Source: Methylocapsa sp.
Lineage (GTDB): Bacteria; Pseudomonadota; Alphaproteobacteria; Rhizobiales; Beijerinckiaceae
DNA: 28,978 bases
Reading direction: 5' to 3'
Assembly: GCA_003162995.1 (NCBI GenBank)
Contig: PLUZ01000152.1
Coordinates: forward strand, 7,013 to 35,990
Part shown: positions 18,305 to 27,750 of the stretch, piece after piece
Layout of the letters: each line of letters opens with the position of its first letter
How positions within the stretch are numbered: the stretch's first letter is position 1
Notes under the pieces: generated by a model
What the model saw: only the letters and a program-made list of their open reading frames with translations
Told to the model about the DNA's origin: nothing
Database searches by the model: none
Position numbers and translations under genes: made by a program

Positions 18305-18334
18305 TTGACATCTCTTTTGTTGTAGGGATACGCT
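18305..18334 (+). promoter_or_regulatory. Possible sigma-70-type promoter before the metallophosphoesterase
   Basis: A perfect -35, TTGACA (18305-18310), is followed after 18 bases by TACGCT (18329-18334). This is 28 bp upstream of the start of the broken metallophosphoesterase. The -10 box is only a moderate match. Confidence 0.35.
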
Positions 18335-18361
18335 AACCAAGGCAAGGGGGGAACAAAGGCC

Positions 18362-19549
18362 ATGGCAACGACGCATCGGCCGCGACACTATCAAGCCACC
18401 AACACCGGGCGGCATCGCCCGCTGCTCGATCCGCCCCGTTTTACCCAAGCACCGACTCACCACGGACGGCCGTATCAAGATTTTCCTCTAGGGCCTGGTG
18501 CCGCGCCCTATCGCGCGAAACTGGAGGATCTCGTCAGCCATCTCCCGGATGGTCTCGACAAAAAAATGGTTTTTCATATTTGCGGCGACACGGGCGGGGT
18601 GAAAAATCCCGGGCCGCAACAACTTGTCGCCTCGGCGATGGAAGCCGACGCCATGAACACAACGGCGGATGGCGAAGCGGCCTTCTTCTATCATCTCGGC
18701 GATGTCGTCTATTATAACGGCGAGACGAGCGAATATTATCCGCAGTTCTATTTGCCCTATGAATTTTACCCTCTGCCGATCATGGGCATCCCAGGCAATC
18801 ACGACGGCGATCCCCTGACGACGCCCGACACGCCGCAGCCATTCGAGCCAAGCCTATCCGCCTGGAAACGGAACTTTTGCTCGGCCGACGGCGGCATCAC
18901 CAATGAGGCCGGCGATGCTCCGCGCCACGCAATGAAGCAGCCAAATCCTTTTTGGACGTTGGAAACCCCGAAGGCGAACTTCATCGGGCTCTACACCAAT
19001 GTCCCGGAAGGCGGCATCGTCCAGGATGATCAATAATCATGGCTTGTAAGCGAACTGAAACATGCGGCGCGCGATCACGGCAAAGCCTTGTTCGTGTGCT
19101 TGCATCATCCGGTGTTTTCTGCCGACGCGCATTATAGCGGCAGCCCGGCGATGAAGGAGCTCCTGGACGCTGCGGTCATGGAAAGCGGCGCCTATCCGGA
19201 TATTGTCTTTGGCGCCCATGTCCACAATTATCAGCGCTTTACCCGCACGATCGACGATCAGGAATTCACTTATATCGTCGCTGGAGCAGGCGGCTATTGG
19301 CACTTGCACAGCATGGCCAAATTCAAGGGCGCGAAAGTGACCCCGCCGTTCAGGCAAGTGGACGACCCCGATGTCATATTGGAGAATTACGTGGATGATA
19401 CGCATGGGTTTATGCGGGTCGAAATCGAGGATGATATGATCACCGCTCGCTATTTCGCCGTCCCGCGTCCGCACGATCCTCCGGAAACGCCGCCGCGAGT
19501 CGCCGATTTGTTTCAGCTGCAGTTCAAGTCCAACAAGCTCGTGCGTTGA
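18362..19549 (+). pseudogene. Metallophosphoesterase interrupted by one in-frame TAA
   Basis: A calcineurin-like phosphoesterase in one reading frame of 395 codons, broken by TAA at 19034-19036. Before the stop lie the metal-binding blocks GDTGG (about residue 75), YHLGDVVYYNG (about 115) and GIPGNHDG (about 142). After it, in the same frame, come SWLVSELKHAARDHG, LHHPVFS, the GAHVHNYQRF metal site and GGYWHLH. No frameshift or deletion is needed to join them: a single base change from CAA, AAA or GAA would give the stop. The first half alone lacks the distal histidines and should be inactive. A good AAAGG site precedes the ATG. No signal peptide. Closest in style to purple-acid-phosphatase-like or cAMP-phosphodiesterase-like enzymes. 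A sequencing error is possible; TAA is not a known selenocysteine codon. Confidence 0.85.
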
Positions 19550-19574
19550 GCGGCACCGCGCGCGGAATTCGCTC

Positions 19575-19676
19575 GAGCATGATCCCAAAAAGTTGCAGAC
19601 TTTTTGGATAAGATCATGCGACAAAACAAAAAGTTAGAGACCATGAGCGATTCAGCTTGAAGCGATCATGGTCTCC
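19575..19676. repeat. A-type dispersed repeat, long well-preserved copy
   Basis: Starts GAGCATGATCCC, with the arm AAAAAGT paired to ACTTTTT around TGCAG, then AAGATCATGCGACAAAACAAA and GAGACCATGAGCGATT, ending AGCGATCATGGTCTCC, which pairs back to GAGACCATGAGCG. Other copies lie at 7651, 9021, and reversed at 21479 and 27337. Confidence 0.8.
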
Positions 19677-19842
19677 CTCGCCGCAAACCTCTTGATCACA
19701 CCCCATCCTGCAAATTGCGCACACCGCGGAAAATTATGGATCGCGGCGCGTTTGCCGCGGCAGGCGGTGATGGTATAGCTTCCGCAAAACAAATCGAAAC
19801 AATGCGAAACTCCAGCGCCCCTTCATCCGGGAAGTATAGGGT

Positions 19843-20160
19843 ATGCTATCCATTTTAAGATTGGTGCTGATCCTCAGCACCGGAATTTTCATATCTGCCG
19901 CAGTTGCTGATAATCGGGTACGGTTTCATTGCGTGGACGGTCAGGAATTCACGATCAGTTTCCTGCCGGCGCACGACACTCAATTGGCCCGCTTGGTTTT
20001 TGCTGGAAGCGGGCAAACCATCACTCTGAAAAACCAGCTCATGGCGCGCGGCCTTTTCTATGCGGGCGAAGGTTGGGAATACCACGAATGGCAGGGTAAG
20101 ATCACCTTGGTGGACACGCGATCCACCCCGCCGAAAGAAATCGCTTGCTCGCGGAATTAG
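19843..20160 (+). CDS. Small secreted MliC/PliC-like protein (putative c-type lysozyme inhibitor)
   Basis: A 105-residue exported protein. Residues 1-22 are a Sec signal peptide (MLSILRLVLILSTGIFISAA then VA-D). The mature part resembles the MliC/PliC fold: VRFHCVDGQEFTISF with Cys30, a middle GQTITL segment, and RGLFYAGEGWEYHEWQGK before KITLV, ending with Cys102. The two cysteines are placed to form the disulfide typical of that family. MliC proteins block c-type lysozyme in the periplasm. The similarity was judged by eye, so the function is tentative. No lipobox, so it would be periplasmic or secreted. The gene converges on cydX with only three bases between the stop codons. Confidence 0.65.
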   Translation: MLSILRLVLILSTGIFISAAVADNRVRFHCVDGQEFTISFLPAHDTQLARLVFAGSGQTITLKNQLMARGLFYAGEGWEYHEWQGKITLVDTRSTPPKEIACSRN

Positions 20161-20163
20161 AGT

Positions 20164-20292
20164 TTATTCACCGTCCCCGGCGACGGTATGAGCCTCGCCG
20201 GCAGCCAAGACCTTCTCCTCAAGCCAGAGAGCGTTGATGATCGAGAAGGAGATCGCAAAGCTCACCCCAAGAACCCAAGAAAAGTACCACAT
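20164..20292 (-). CDS. cydX: Cytochrome bd oxidase small subunit CydX
   Basis: A 42-residue single-pass membrane protein starting MWYFSWVLGVSFAISFSIIN and continuing ALWLEEK. This is the CydX (YbgT) family pattern: aromatic MWYFSW lead, one helix, then a conserved Glu after the helix. CydX stabilises the haems of the CydAB oxidase. It lies 30 bp downstream of cydB on the same strand, the conserved position. A purine-rich GAGAGAG run precedes the ATG. It is easily missed because it is so short. Its tail (EAHTVAGDGE) is longer and more acidic than in E. coli. Confidence 0.93.
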   Translation of the reverse strand: MWYFSWVLGVSFAISFSIINALWLEEKVLAAGEAHTVAGDGE

Positions 20293-20322
20293 GGAAAAAC
20301 TCTCTCTCTTTTTCTCTCGCGG

Positions 20323-21462
20323 TCAGTAAAGGGTTGCGCTGTTGTCCTCGACATAGGCCATCGTCACCCGGCCGCGCAGCACGCGATAGACAAAAGCCGT
20401 ATAGGCCAGAACGATCGGCAGGAAAACCACTACGGCGATGAGCATGAAGAGCAAGGTCGAGCGGCTCGAAGAGGAGTCCCAAACGGTGAGGCTCGCATTG
20501 GGATCGAGCGAAGACGGCAGCAGGAACGGAAAGGCGCTAAGCCCCGCCGTGGCGATCACGCCGAGAAGGGCTGCAGCGCTTGCGGTGAATGCGAGCCACC
20601 CGCGCCGCGCGGCCAAAAAGACTCTGGCGGACAATGCTCCGATGAAAACCAGGGCCGGGGCAATCAACATCCAAGGGTATGCCACGAAGTTTGAAAGCAA
20701 GGCACCTTCACCACGAGCGACCGTCTTCAACAAAGGGTTCGACGGTCCGTCATGCGGAAGATCGCTCGTGATCCGGTAGCCCTCCACGCCGAACTTCGCG
20801 TAGAGCCCTCCAGCGATGAACAGAGCGAGCAAAATGAGAGCAGCACCCCGTGCCCAATTCGCCGCGCGACCAGCGACCGGCTGGTCAGCCTTCAGCGCCA
20901 GATAGGTGCCGCCATGCATGACAATCATCGCACAACTCACAAGACCGCAAAGCAGCGCGAAAGGATTGAGGAGACCTAAAAGATCCCCCTCATAGGTCAT
21001 GTGTAATGCGTCGTCGAAACGGAACGGCACGCCCCGCAACGCATTGCCGACGGCAACGCCGAAGATCAAAGCGGGAACCGTGCCGCTGATAAACAGAGCA
21101 AAATCCCAAAATGTGCGCCATACCGGATTTTCGATCTCGGAGCGGAACTTGAAACTCACCGGACGCAGGATCAATGCGGCGAGAGCGAGGAACATAGCGA
21201 GATAAAAGCCGGAGAAAGCAACCGCATAGAGCGTCGGCCACGCAGCGAAGATGGCGCCGGCGCCAAGGATCAGCCAGACCTGATTTCCTTCCCAGACCGG
21301 ACCAATCGAATTCAGCACGATCCGGCGTTCTTTGTCGGTCCGCGCGACGAAGGGCAACAGCATGGCGGCGCCAAGATCGAAACCATCCATGATCGCAAAA
21401 CCGATCAGCAAGGTGCCGAGCAACAGCCACCAAATCAGGCGCAAGATTTCATAGTCCAACAT
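20323..21462 (-). CDS. cydB: Cytochrome bd ubiquinol oxidase subunit II
   Basis: Integral membrane subunit of the cytochrome bd terminal oxidase. The 379 residues equal the E. coli length. The protein starts MLDYEILRLIWWLLLGTLLIGFAIMDGFDLG, the family signature including the Gly-Phe-Asp-Leu-Gly proton-channel region, and continues GPVWEGNQVWLILGAGAIFAAWP. About nine hydrophobic helices follow. AAGGAG seven bases before the ATG gives a strong start. cydX follows after 30 bp. Unusually, 191 bp with a composite repeat separate it from cydA upstream. Confidence 0.97.
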   Translation of the reverse strand: MLDYEILRLIWWLLLGTLLIGFAIMDGFDLGAAMLLPFVARTDKERRIVLNSIGPVWEGNQVWLILGAGAIFAAWPTLYAVAFSGFYLAMFLALAALILRPVSFKFRSEIENPVWRTFWDFALFISGTVPALIFGVAVGNALRGVPFRFDDALHMTYEGDLLGLLNPFALLCGLVSCAMIVMHGGTYLALKADQPVAGRAANWARGAALILLALFIAGGLYAKFGVEGYRITSDLPHDGPSNPLLKTVARGEGALLSNFVAYPWMLIAPALVFIGALSARVFLAARRGWLAFTASAAALLGVIATAGLSAFPFLLPSSLDPNASLTVWDSSSSRSTLLFMLIAVVVFLPIVLAYTAFVYRVLRGRVTMAYVEDNSATLY

Positions 21463-21478
21463 GATCCGCTCCTTTAGG

Positions 21479-21653
21479 CCATGATTGCTTCAAGATGAAT
21501 CTCTCATGGTCTCACTCTCTTTGCCTTGCCGCATGATCTGCTCCAAAAAGTCCGCAACTTTTCTGACGATCATGAACGTGATCGATTCTTAGAGTTTAGA
21601 GCGGGATGCGGGCAGAAAACCGGTTTCCACTTTTCCTCATCCCGCTCTAGAGC
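21479..21653. repeat. Composite dispersed repeat between cydA and cydB
   Basis: The left part is a reversed A-type element (CCATGATTGCTTCAAGATGA, CTCATGGTCTC, GCATGATC, AAAAAGTCCGCAACTTTT). A linker (TGATCGATTC) leads to a B-type palindrome at 21599-21648: GAGCGGGATG ... CATCCCGCTC with inner ACCGGTTT. The same order recurs at 27337-27538. The element begins one base after the cydA stop codon. Confidence 0.8.
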
Positions 21654-23225
21654 CTATTCAGCGCCGCTTGCAGCGGGCAACTCCCTTGCACGTGGCTGCG
21701 GCACATTGTGTCCAGGGCCGAGACGAATCGCCTTGATCATGAGAAAGATATCGACAAGGAGCAGGGCCGTATAGAAACCGATGAAGCCGAAGAGCGTGAC
21801 AAGAACATTGCTCGTCGAAATGCCCGACACCGCGAGGAAAGTTGGCAGAACACCTTCAACCACCCATGGCTGGCGGCCGACTTCCGCGACGATCCAGCCC
21901 GACTCGGCGGCAATCCAGGGAAGCGGCAGGGCGAATGCCAGCACCCAAAGCAACCAACGCACTCTCAGAAGACAGCCGATCGATATGAGATAGAAAGCGA
22001 AGCCGAACAAAAGAATAAAGAAAAAGCCAAGACCGACCATGATGCGGAATGCCCAAAAGAGCAGCGCCACATCCGGCACGGTGCCCCAGGCGGCCTTGGT
22101 AATTTCAGCGTCGGTCGCGTTTTCGATGTCGGGACGGAATTGCTTGAGAAGGAGCGCAAAACCGATATCGCTCATGTATTGATCGAGTTGGGCCCGGGCG
22201 TTCGCGTCGTTTCGGTCGGCGCGCAATTTTTCGAGAGCGGAATAAGCGAGAAGTCCAGACAAAATATGGTCCTCGTTGCGTTGGACCAGTTCCGTAATTC
22301 CAGGAACCTTCTCGTCGAGGGAGTGCGTCGTGATGAGGCCAAGCACCCACGGTATCCGCAACGCATCATCAGTCCGGTGTGTGGCTTGATTGGGCAGCCC
22401 AAAAACCGTGAAGGCGGCAGGCGGAGGCTCGGTCTCCCACATCGCTTCGACCGAAGCGATTTTCATCCTTTGGTTTTCCGTGGCTGTATATCCGCTTGCA
22501 TCGCCGAGCACGACGACGGAAAGCGCGGAGGCGAGGCCGAAGCTCAGCGCGACCGTCATCGAGCGCCGTGCGATCTCGATATGCTTGCCGAGAAGCAGAT
22601 AAATCGCGCTCACCGATGCAACGAACATGGCGCCGGTAACATAGCCCGCGCTCACCGTATGGACAAATTTCTCTTGGGCGACAATGTTGAAGATGATCGC
22701 CCCGAAATCGGTGACTTCCATCCGCATCGTGTCTGGATTGAAATGCGCTCCGACGGGATTCAGCATCCAGCCATTCGCGATGAGAATCCAAAGCGCCGAA
22801 AGATTGGAGCCGATCGCGACGAGCCAAGTGACGCCCAAATGGGTCTCTTTCGACAAACGGTCCCAGCCAAAAAAGAAGAGCCCGACAAAGGTGGCTTCGA
22901 GGAAAAAGGCCATCAAACCTTCGATGGCGAGAGGCGCGCCAAAGATGTCGCCCACATAATGGCTGTAATAGGCCCAGTTCATCCCGAACTGGAATTCCAT
23001 GGTGATGCCCGTGGCGACGCCCATGGCGAAATTGATGCCGAACAAGACGCCCCAGAATTTGGTCGCCTGGCGCCAGACCTCCTTGCCGGTCATGACATAG
23101 ACGCTCTCCATAATGCCAAGCAGAATGGAAAGGCCGAGCGTCAAGGGCACGAAGAGAAAATGATACATGGCGGTCAGGCCGAATTGCAGCCTGGAGAGCT
23201 GCACAACATCCATGGCGGTGCTCAT
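21654..23225 (-). CDS. cydA: Cytochrome bd ubiquinol oxidase subunit I
   Basis: Catalytic haem-carrying subunit reducing O2 to water with ubiquinol. The 523 residues show every key residue at a constant +3 offset from E. coli: His22 (haem b595 ligand), Glu102 and Glu110 (proton path), His189 and Met396 (haem b558 ligands), and GRQPW at 450-454. The quinol-binding loop is the long form, with the insert containing AYSALEKLRADRND and LLLKQFRPDIENA. AAGGAG nine bases upstream supports the ATG. That start overlaps the stop of cydP by four bases (ATGA), implying translational coupling. It is the second gene of cydP-cydA-cydB-cydX. Confidence 0.98.
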   Translation of the reverse strand: MSTAMDVVQLSRLQFGLTAMYHFLFVPLTLGLSILLGIMESVYVMTGKEVWRQATKFWGVLFGINFAMGVATGITMEFQFGMNWAYYSHYVGDIFGAPLAIEGLMAFFLEATFVGLFFFGWDRLSKETHLGVTWLVAIGSNLSALWILIANGWMLNPVGAHFNPDTMRMEVTDFGAIIFNIVAQEKFVHTVSAGYVTGAMFVASVSAIYLLLGKHIEIARRSMTVALSFGLASALSVVVLGDASGYTATENQRMKIASVEAMWETEPPPAAFTVFGLPNQATHRTDDALRIPWVLGLITTHSLDEKVPGITELVQRNEDHILSGLLAYSALEKLRADRNDANARAQLDQYMSDIGFALLLKQFRPDIENATDAEITKAAWGTVPDVALLFWAFRIMVGLGFFFILLFGFAFYLISIGCLLRVRWLLWVLAFALPLPWIAAESGWIVAEVGRQPWVVEGVLPTFLAVSGISTSNVLVTLFGFIGFYTALLLVDIFLMIKAIRLGPGHNVPQPRARELPAASGAE

Positions 23226-23407
23226 TGCAAAATGCTCCTTGGCTGTGGGTTTGCCGTTGGAGCGCCGATCAAGCGCTCCTGCATGCTCGCTGCGTCTATC
23301 CTCGGCCGCTGCTTGGGGCTGAATACAAAGAGAGCCGCGGCAAGGATGACGATCAGCTTCACGGCTAAGGCAATAGTGACTTCCGGGAGAAGCGGATGGC
23401 GTGACAT
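23222..23407 (-). CDS. cydP: Cytochrome oxidase putative small subunit CydP
   Basis: A 61-residue single-pass membrane protein, MSRHPLLPEVTIALAVKLIVILAAALFVF, then a polar tail. The charged lead, E-x-x-x-ALAVKL entry and single helix match the small CydP family that is encoded just upstream of cydA in many proteobacteria. Its stop overlaps the cydA start by four bases. The start ATG has only a weak AGG close by, and an FNR/FixK-type box lies 35 bp upstream. I judge the family by sequence pattern and position; its biochemical role is little known. Confidence 0.75.
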   Translation of the reverse strand: MSRHPLLPEVTIALAVKLIVILAAALFVFSPKQRPRIDAASMQERLIGAPTANPQPRSILQ

Positions 23408-23727
23408 GCCTGACTTTCTATTGCAGTGCCGCTATAAGAAATTGATATGGATCAGCTTATGCTTTCGATCAATGGCGCATGAGAGCGCCGAAGCCGAGCC
23501 GGCGTCAACGTGGCAGATTTGCAACTTTACAGCCTCGATCTGCATAGCCAGAGGCCTCATCTGCGCGATCTGGCTGCGGCCAAGACACGCCGATTTTATA
23601 CCTATGGAACAATAAGTCTCTTCTCAAGCGCCGATATGACGCTACATCTACCTCAAGCAAGTATTCCGGGAAAGCCGGGCAACGCCGGAAATCGGCGCGG
23701 GCTTTGAAAAAACTCAGGGAGGCAAGC
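23408..23727. other. Divergent control region between cydP and exaC
   Basis: About 320 bp between divergent starts. It holds the FNR/FixK-type box near the cydP side. No other repeat and no supportable gene was found; short frames here lack ribosome binding sites. Confidence 0.55.
23442..23455. promoter_or_regulatory. FNR/FixK-type binding site upstream of the cyd operon
   Basis: TTGATATGGATCAG matches the TTGAT-N4-ATCAA consensus at nine of ten fixed bases. It lies 35 bp before the cydP ATG. Control of cytochrome bd by FnrN/FixK-type oxygen sensors is known in alphaproteobacteria, so microaerobic regulation of this operon is likely (inference). Confidence 0.6.
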
Positions 23728-25248
<1,521 letters not shown>

Positions 25249-25265
25249 GGCTTCGGGAGTTTGTG

Positions 25266-25619
25266 ATGGTGGAGCGCGTCGTCGCGACCAAGAAGGCGGA
25301 AGACCTCATCGCGCGGCTGAAGGAGACATATGGGGCCCTGCTGTTCCATCAGTCGGGCGGCTGCTGCGACGGCAGCTCGCCCATGTGTTTCCCCGAGGCC
25401 GAATTTCGCACCGGGCCGAGCGATGTGCTCCTCGGCGAGATCGCGGGCTGTCCGTTTTATATCGGCGCCGCCCAATTCGAATATTGGGCGCACACGCAAT
25501 TGATCATCGATGTCGTGCCTGGGCGGGGCGGGGGCTTTTCCGCCGAGGCCCCCGAAGGCGTGCGGTTTTTGACGCGCGGGCGCGTGTTCAGCGAGGCGGA
25601 ATTGGCTTCGCTCGGCTAA
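25266..25619 (+). CDS. DUF779 family protein, aldehyde dehydrogenase partner
   Basis: A 117-residue protein of the DUF779 family, which is commonly encoded beside ExaC/AcoD aldehyde dehydrogenases. The start with GGGAG six bases upstream is preferred over a GTG three bases earlier. The conserved block HQSGGCCDGSSPMCFPEAEF carries three cysteines; DVLLGEIAGCPFYI adds a fourth, then FEYWAHTQLIIDVVPGRGGGFSAE. The cysteines could bind metal, but no function is established. The gene is 17 bp after exaC, so the two are almost certainly co-transcribed. Its TAA stop runs into AGCATGATC, an edge of the dispersed repeat. Confidence 0.92.
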   Translation: MVERVVATKKAEDLIARLKETYGALLFHQSGGCCDGSSPMCFPEAEFRTGPSDVLLGEIAGCPFYIGAAQFEYWAHTQLIIDVVPGRGGGFSAEAPEGVRFLTRGRVFSEAELASLG

Positions 25620-25675
25620 AGCATGATCTTTTATCCATCAGTTTTGTCCGAAACTGCCCTCCAATCGGACCAAAG

Positions 25676-25691
25676 TGTTTCACGTGAAACG
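25676..25691. promoter_or_regulatory. parS: parS-like ParB binding site
   Basis: TGTTTCACGTGAAACG differs from the consensus chromosomal parS TGTTTCACGTGAAACA only in the last base. The inner 14 bases GTTTCACGTGAAAC are a perfect palindrome. The symmetry extends imperfectly to 28 bp (12 of 14 per arm). parS sites cluster near the replication origin in most bacteria, so this segment may be origin-proximal. parA/parB are not in the window. Confidence 0.7.
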
Positions 25692-25871
25692 TTTTGGTAA
25701 GGTCGCGGCCGGGAACCTTACAAGCCCACTGACAGCGATCGATGTGAGATGTGTGGGATGGCGCGGAAATGCTGTCCTTGCGGCCATTGGCGGCGCGCAT
25801 TCCCGATGCCGCCGCCATTGTTTAGGCCTATTTTCCCGGGCGCGGCGGAAGTGGAAGCGGGGATTTGAGGC

Positions 25872-26393
25872 CTATCGCGAATCGCGCTTGGCCTGCATGT
25901 TCTTGTTGCGCTGGCTGATCGCGCCGAGCTTCGCCGGTTTGCGTAGCGTATAGGTTGGCGCCGCTTTAGGATTGAGCCCTTCCTTTGGCGTGCGCCCTGG
26001 CGAGGGCCGCGTGGCGTTTGCGCCAGCGGCCCGGCGAAGCTCGAGCGCGCGCTGGGCGCTGCCGATCAAATCCTGCTTGGCGGCTTTGGCCTCGCGGCGC
26101 GAGACTTCCTTGTTCAGCCGTCGCAGGGCCGCCGCGAGGAGATCCCGCTTTTCCCGCGTGCCGCTGTCGTCTGTCGCGGCGCGCACGCCCTTTGGCGCCG
26201 CCTTGCCACGCAGCTCCCGGCGCTGGCGCGCGGCGATCGTCTGCGCGCGGTCGCGCCGCTCGCGCACGAGCTTGCGCAGCTCCGCCAAATCATGGTCCGG
26301 CAAAAGCCCTAATGCTGGATGATGGGATTTTTCGACGAGGGTCAATTCGTCCGTGCTGAGCAATTGCCGTTCATGCTTGAGGCTGCGAGCCAT
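25872..26393 (-). CDS. Basic, Ala/Arg-rich hypothetical protein (173 aa)
   Basis: I do not recognise a named domain. The ATG at 26393 is preceded by the strong site GGGAGGAGG about eight bases away; an earlier in-frame start has none. The N-terminal part (MARSLKHERQLLSTDELTLVEKSHHPAL) is followed by a long helical, strongly charged region rich in Arg and Lys (ELRKLVRERRDRAQTIAARQRREL, then RREAKAAKQDLIGSAQRALE). The tail is basic and Pro-rich (RPSPGRTPKEGLNP, LRKPAKLGAISQRNKNMQAK). Such composition suggests nucleic-acid binding, but there is no motif to prove it. No signal peptide. It is separated from the parS-like site by about 180 bp; a connection is not implied. Confidence 0.75.
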   Translation of the reverse strand: MARSLKHERQLLSTDELTLVEKSHHPALGLLPDHDLAELRKLVRERRDRAQTIAARQRRELRGKAAPKGVRAATDDSGTREKRDLLAAALRRLNKEVSRREAKAAKQDLIGSAQRALELRRAAGANATRPSPGRTPKEGLNPKAAPTYTLRKPAKLGAISQRNKNMQAKRDSR

Positions 26394-26728
26394 GGACAAG
26401 TCCTCCTCCCTTACCATTCCATAATTCAGGAAAAAACGAAACAGCTTCTTGATTTGTCGTATTTCCGTAACTTAAGCTCAGAGTCCTTTGTCTCGCAATC
26501 ACACCTGCGCCGCGGCCAGTGTGGTGCTTCCCGGAGCTTTGCATGGATGTTGAGAATGCGGAGAACGCGGCGGTCGCCCTTGCTCCAGAAAGGTACAGCC
26601 TTCGCAGCGTGATATGAGGAAAACGAAGCGGCCGAGCTTCCGGCAAGACTCTTGTCCTGCTGCAAACCTATCGCGCGGCGGCTAGGCTCATCCGTGGAAC
26701 TTGGCGAACAACTCTGGAGAAATTGGTG
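26394..26728. other. Gene-free divergent region before folE
   Basis: About 335 bp between divergent starts. Reading frames here lack binding sites and have no recognisable product. The first 60 bases are AT-richer and probably hold the promoter of the basic protein gene. No repeat copy was seen. Confidence 0.5.
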
Positions 26729-27301
26729 ATGGCGAAACCGACACAGGCCGATGCCGAAGCGGCCGTCAGGGTGCTCATCGAATGGGCTGGCGACGATCCG
26801 GGCCGTGAAGGACTGATCGACACACCTGCGCGTGTCGTGCGGTCCTTCCGCGAGCTGTTTGCTGGTTACGCCAGCGATCCCCGGGACTATCTCAAGCGCA
26901 CCTTCGAAGAAGTTGGCGGTTACGACGAGCTGGTGGTGCTGAAAGACATTCGCGTGGTCAGCTTTTGCGAACATCATATGCTGCCTGTGATCGGTCGCGC
27001 GCATGTCGGTTATCTGCCGACGAACCGGGTTGTCGGTATCTCCAAGCTGGCGCGGGTGGTGCACGGTTTTGCCCGCCGGCTGCAGATTCAGGAGAAACTC
27101 ACCGCTGAGATCGCCGAAGCTGTTCAGGACATTCTCGAGCCGCAAGGCGTGGGCGTGGTGATCGAGGCCGAGCATAGCTGCATGACGTTGCGCGGCGTCA
27201 ACACTCTCGGCGCCACGCTGACCACCAGCCGCCTCCTCGGCGTCATCCGCGATGATCCCCGAACGCGCGAGGAGTTCCTTGGCTTGGTGCGGGGGGCGTA
27301 G
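26729..27301 (+). CDS. folE: GTP cyclohydrolase I
   Basis: Converts GTP to dihydroneopterin triphosphate, the first step of folate and queuosine synthesis. The ATG at 26729 with GGAG upstream gives 190 residues, typical of the zinc-dependent FolE type IA. Zinc ligands are C80 and H83 in [10 protein letters not shown] and C151 in [10 protein letters not shown]. The catalytic-site [18 protein letters not shown] and [14 protein letters not shown] segments are present. The start codons just upstream (GTG, TTG) are in frame but without a better site. It is monocistronic here; a dispersed repeat follows its stop. Confidence 0.97.
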   Translation: MAKPTQADAEAAVRVLIEWAGDDPGREGLIDTPARVVRSFRELFAGYASDPRDYLKRTFEEVGGYDELVVLKDIRVVSFCEHHMLPVIGRAHVGYLPTNRVVGISKLARVVHGFARRLQIQEKLTAEIAEAVQDILEPQGVGVVIEAEHSCMTLRGVNTLGATLTTSRLLGVIRDDPRTREEFLGLVRGA

Positions 27302-27336
27302 GCCCGCGACTGCCGGCCGCCGCTCCCCTAGACTAC

Positions 27337-27538
27337 GATCGCTTCTCGCTCATAGTCTCTAACTCTTTGTTTTGTCGCTTGATCTTATCCAAAAAGTCTG
27401 CAATTTTTTGGATCATGCCCTAAATCACGATGATTTTGGATTGAATCCATCCAAAATCATAAAATTGATCGATTCCAAGGGTTTAGAGCGAGATGCGGGC
27501 GGAAAGCCGGTTTCCACTTTTCCTCATCACGCTCTTAA
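27337..27538. repeat. Composite dispersed repeat after folE
   Basis: Reversed A-type element (GATCGCTTCTCGCTCATAGT, TTTGTTTTGTCGCTTGATC, AAAAAGTCTGCAATTTTTTG), then a linker with its own palindrome (GATTTTGGATTGAATCCATC then CAAAATC), then a B-type palindrome at 27485-27534 (GAGCGAGATG ... CATCACGCTC with ACTTTTCC). Same order as at 21479-21653. Confidence 0.8.
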
Positions 27539-27750
27539 ATGTCCGATTTCCATTTATCCGGCGTTTACCGTAACGGTTAGGTACACCGATGCTCGCAAAA
27601 CGATTGACGAGATTTTGACGAAATGCGGGCGTTATGAGCATTCTATCTATCGAAATCACCCCTTTGTCCGATGCGCTCAAGGTGGTGCACTGCAAATATG
27701 TGCGGAAAAACACTGTGGAAAAGCAGGGGCCCTTGCTAAGATATTGAATA

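Noticed and set aside
19034..19036. Selenocysteine or pyrrolysine recoding of the phosphoesterase stop
   Set aside because: The codon is TAA, which is used for neither UGA-selenocysteine nor UAG-pyrrolysine.
21708..23615. 635-residue open frame on the plus strand opposite cydA
   Set aside because: It is a long antisense frame caused by codon bias of cydA. Composition is charged and featureless, and there is no ribosome binding site.
25676..25691. repABC-plasmid type parS
   Set aside because: The centre is CG in CACGTG, the chromosomal ParB palindrome, not the GC-centred repABC palindrome; no rep genes are nearby.
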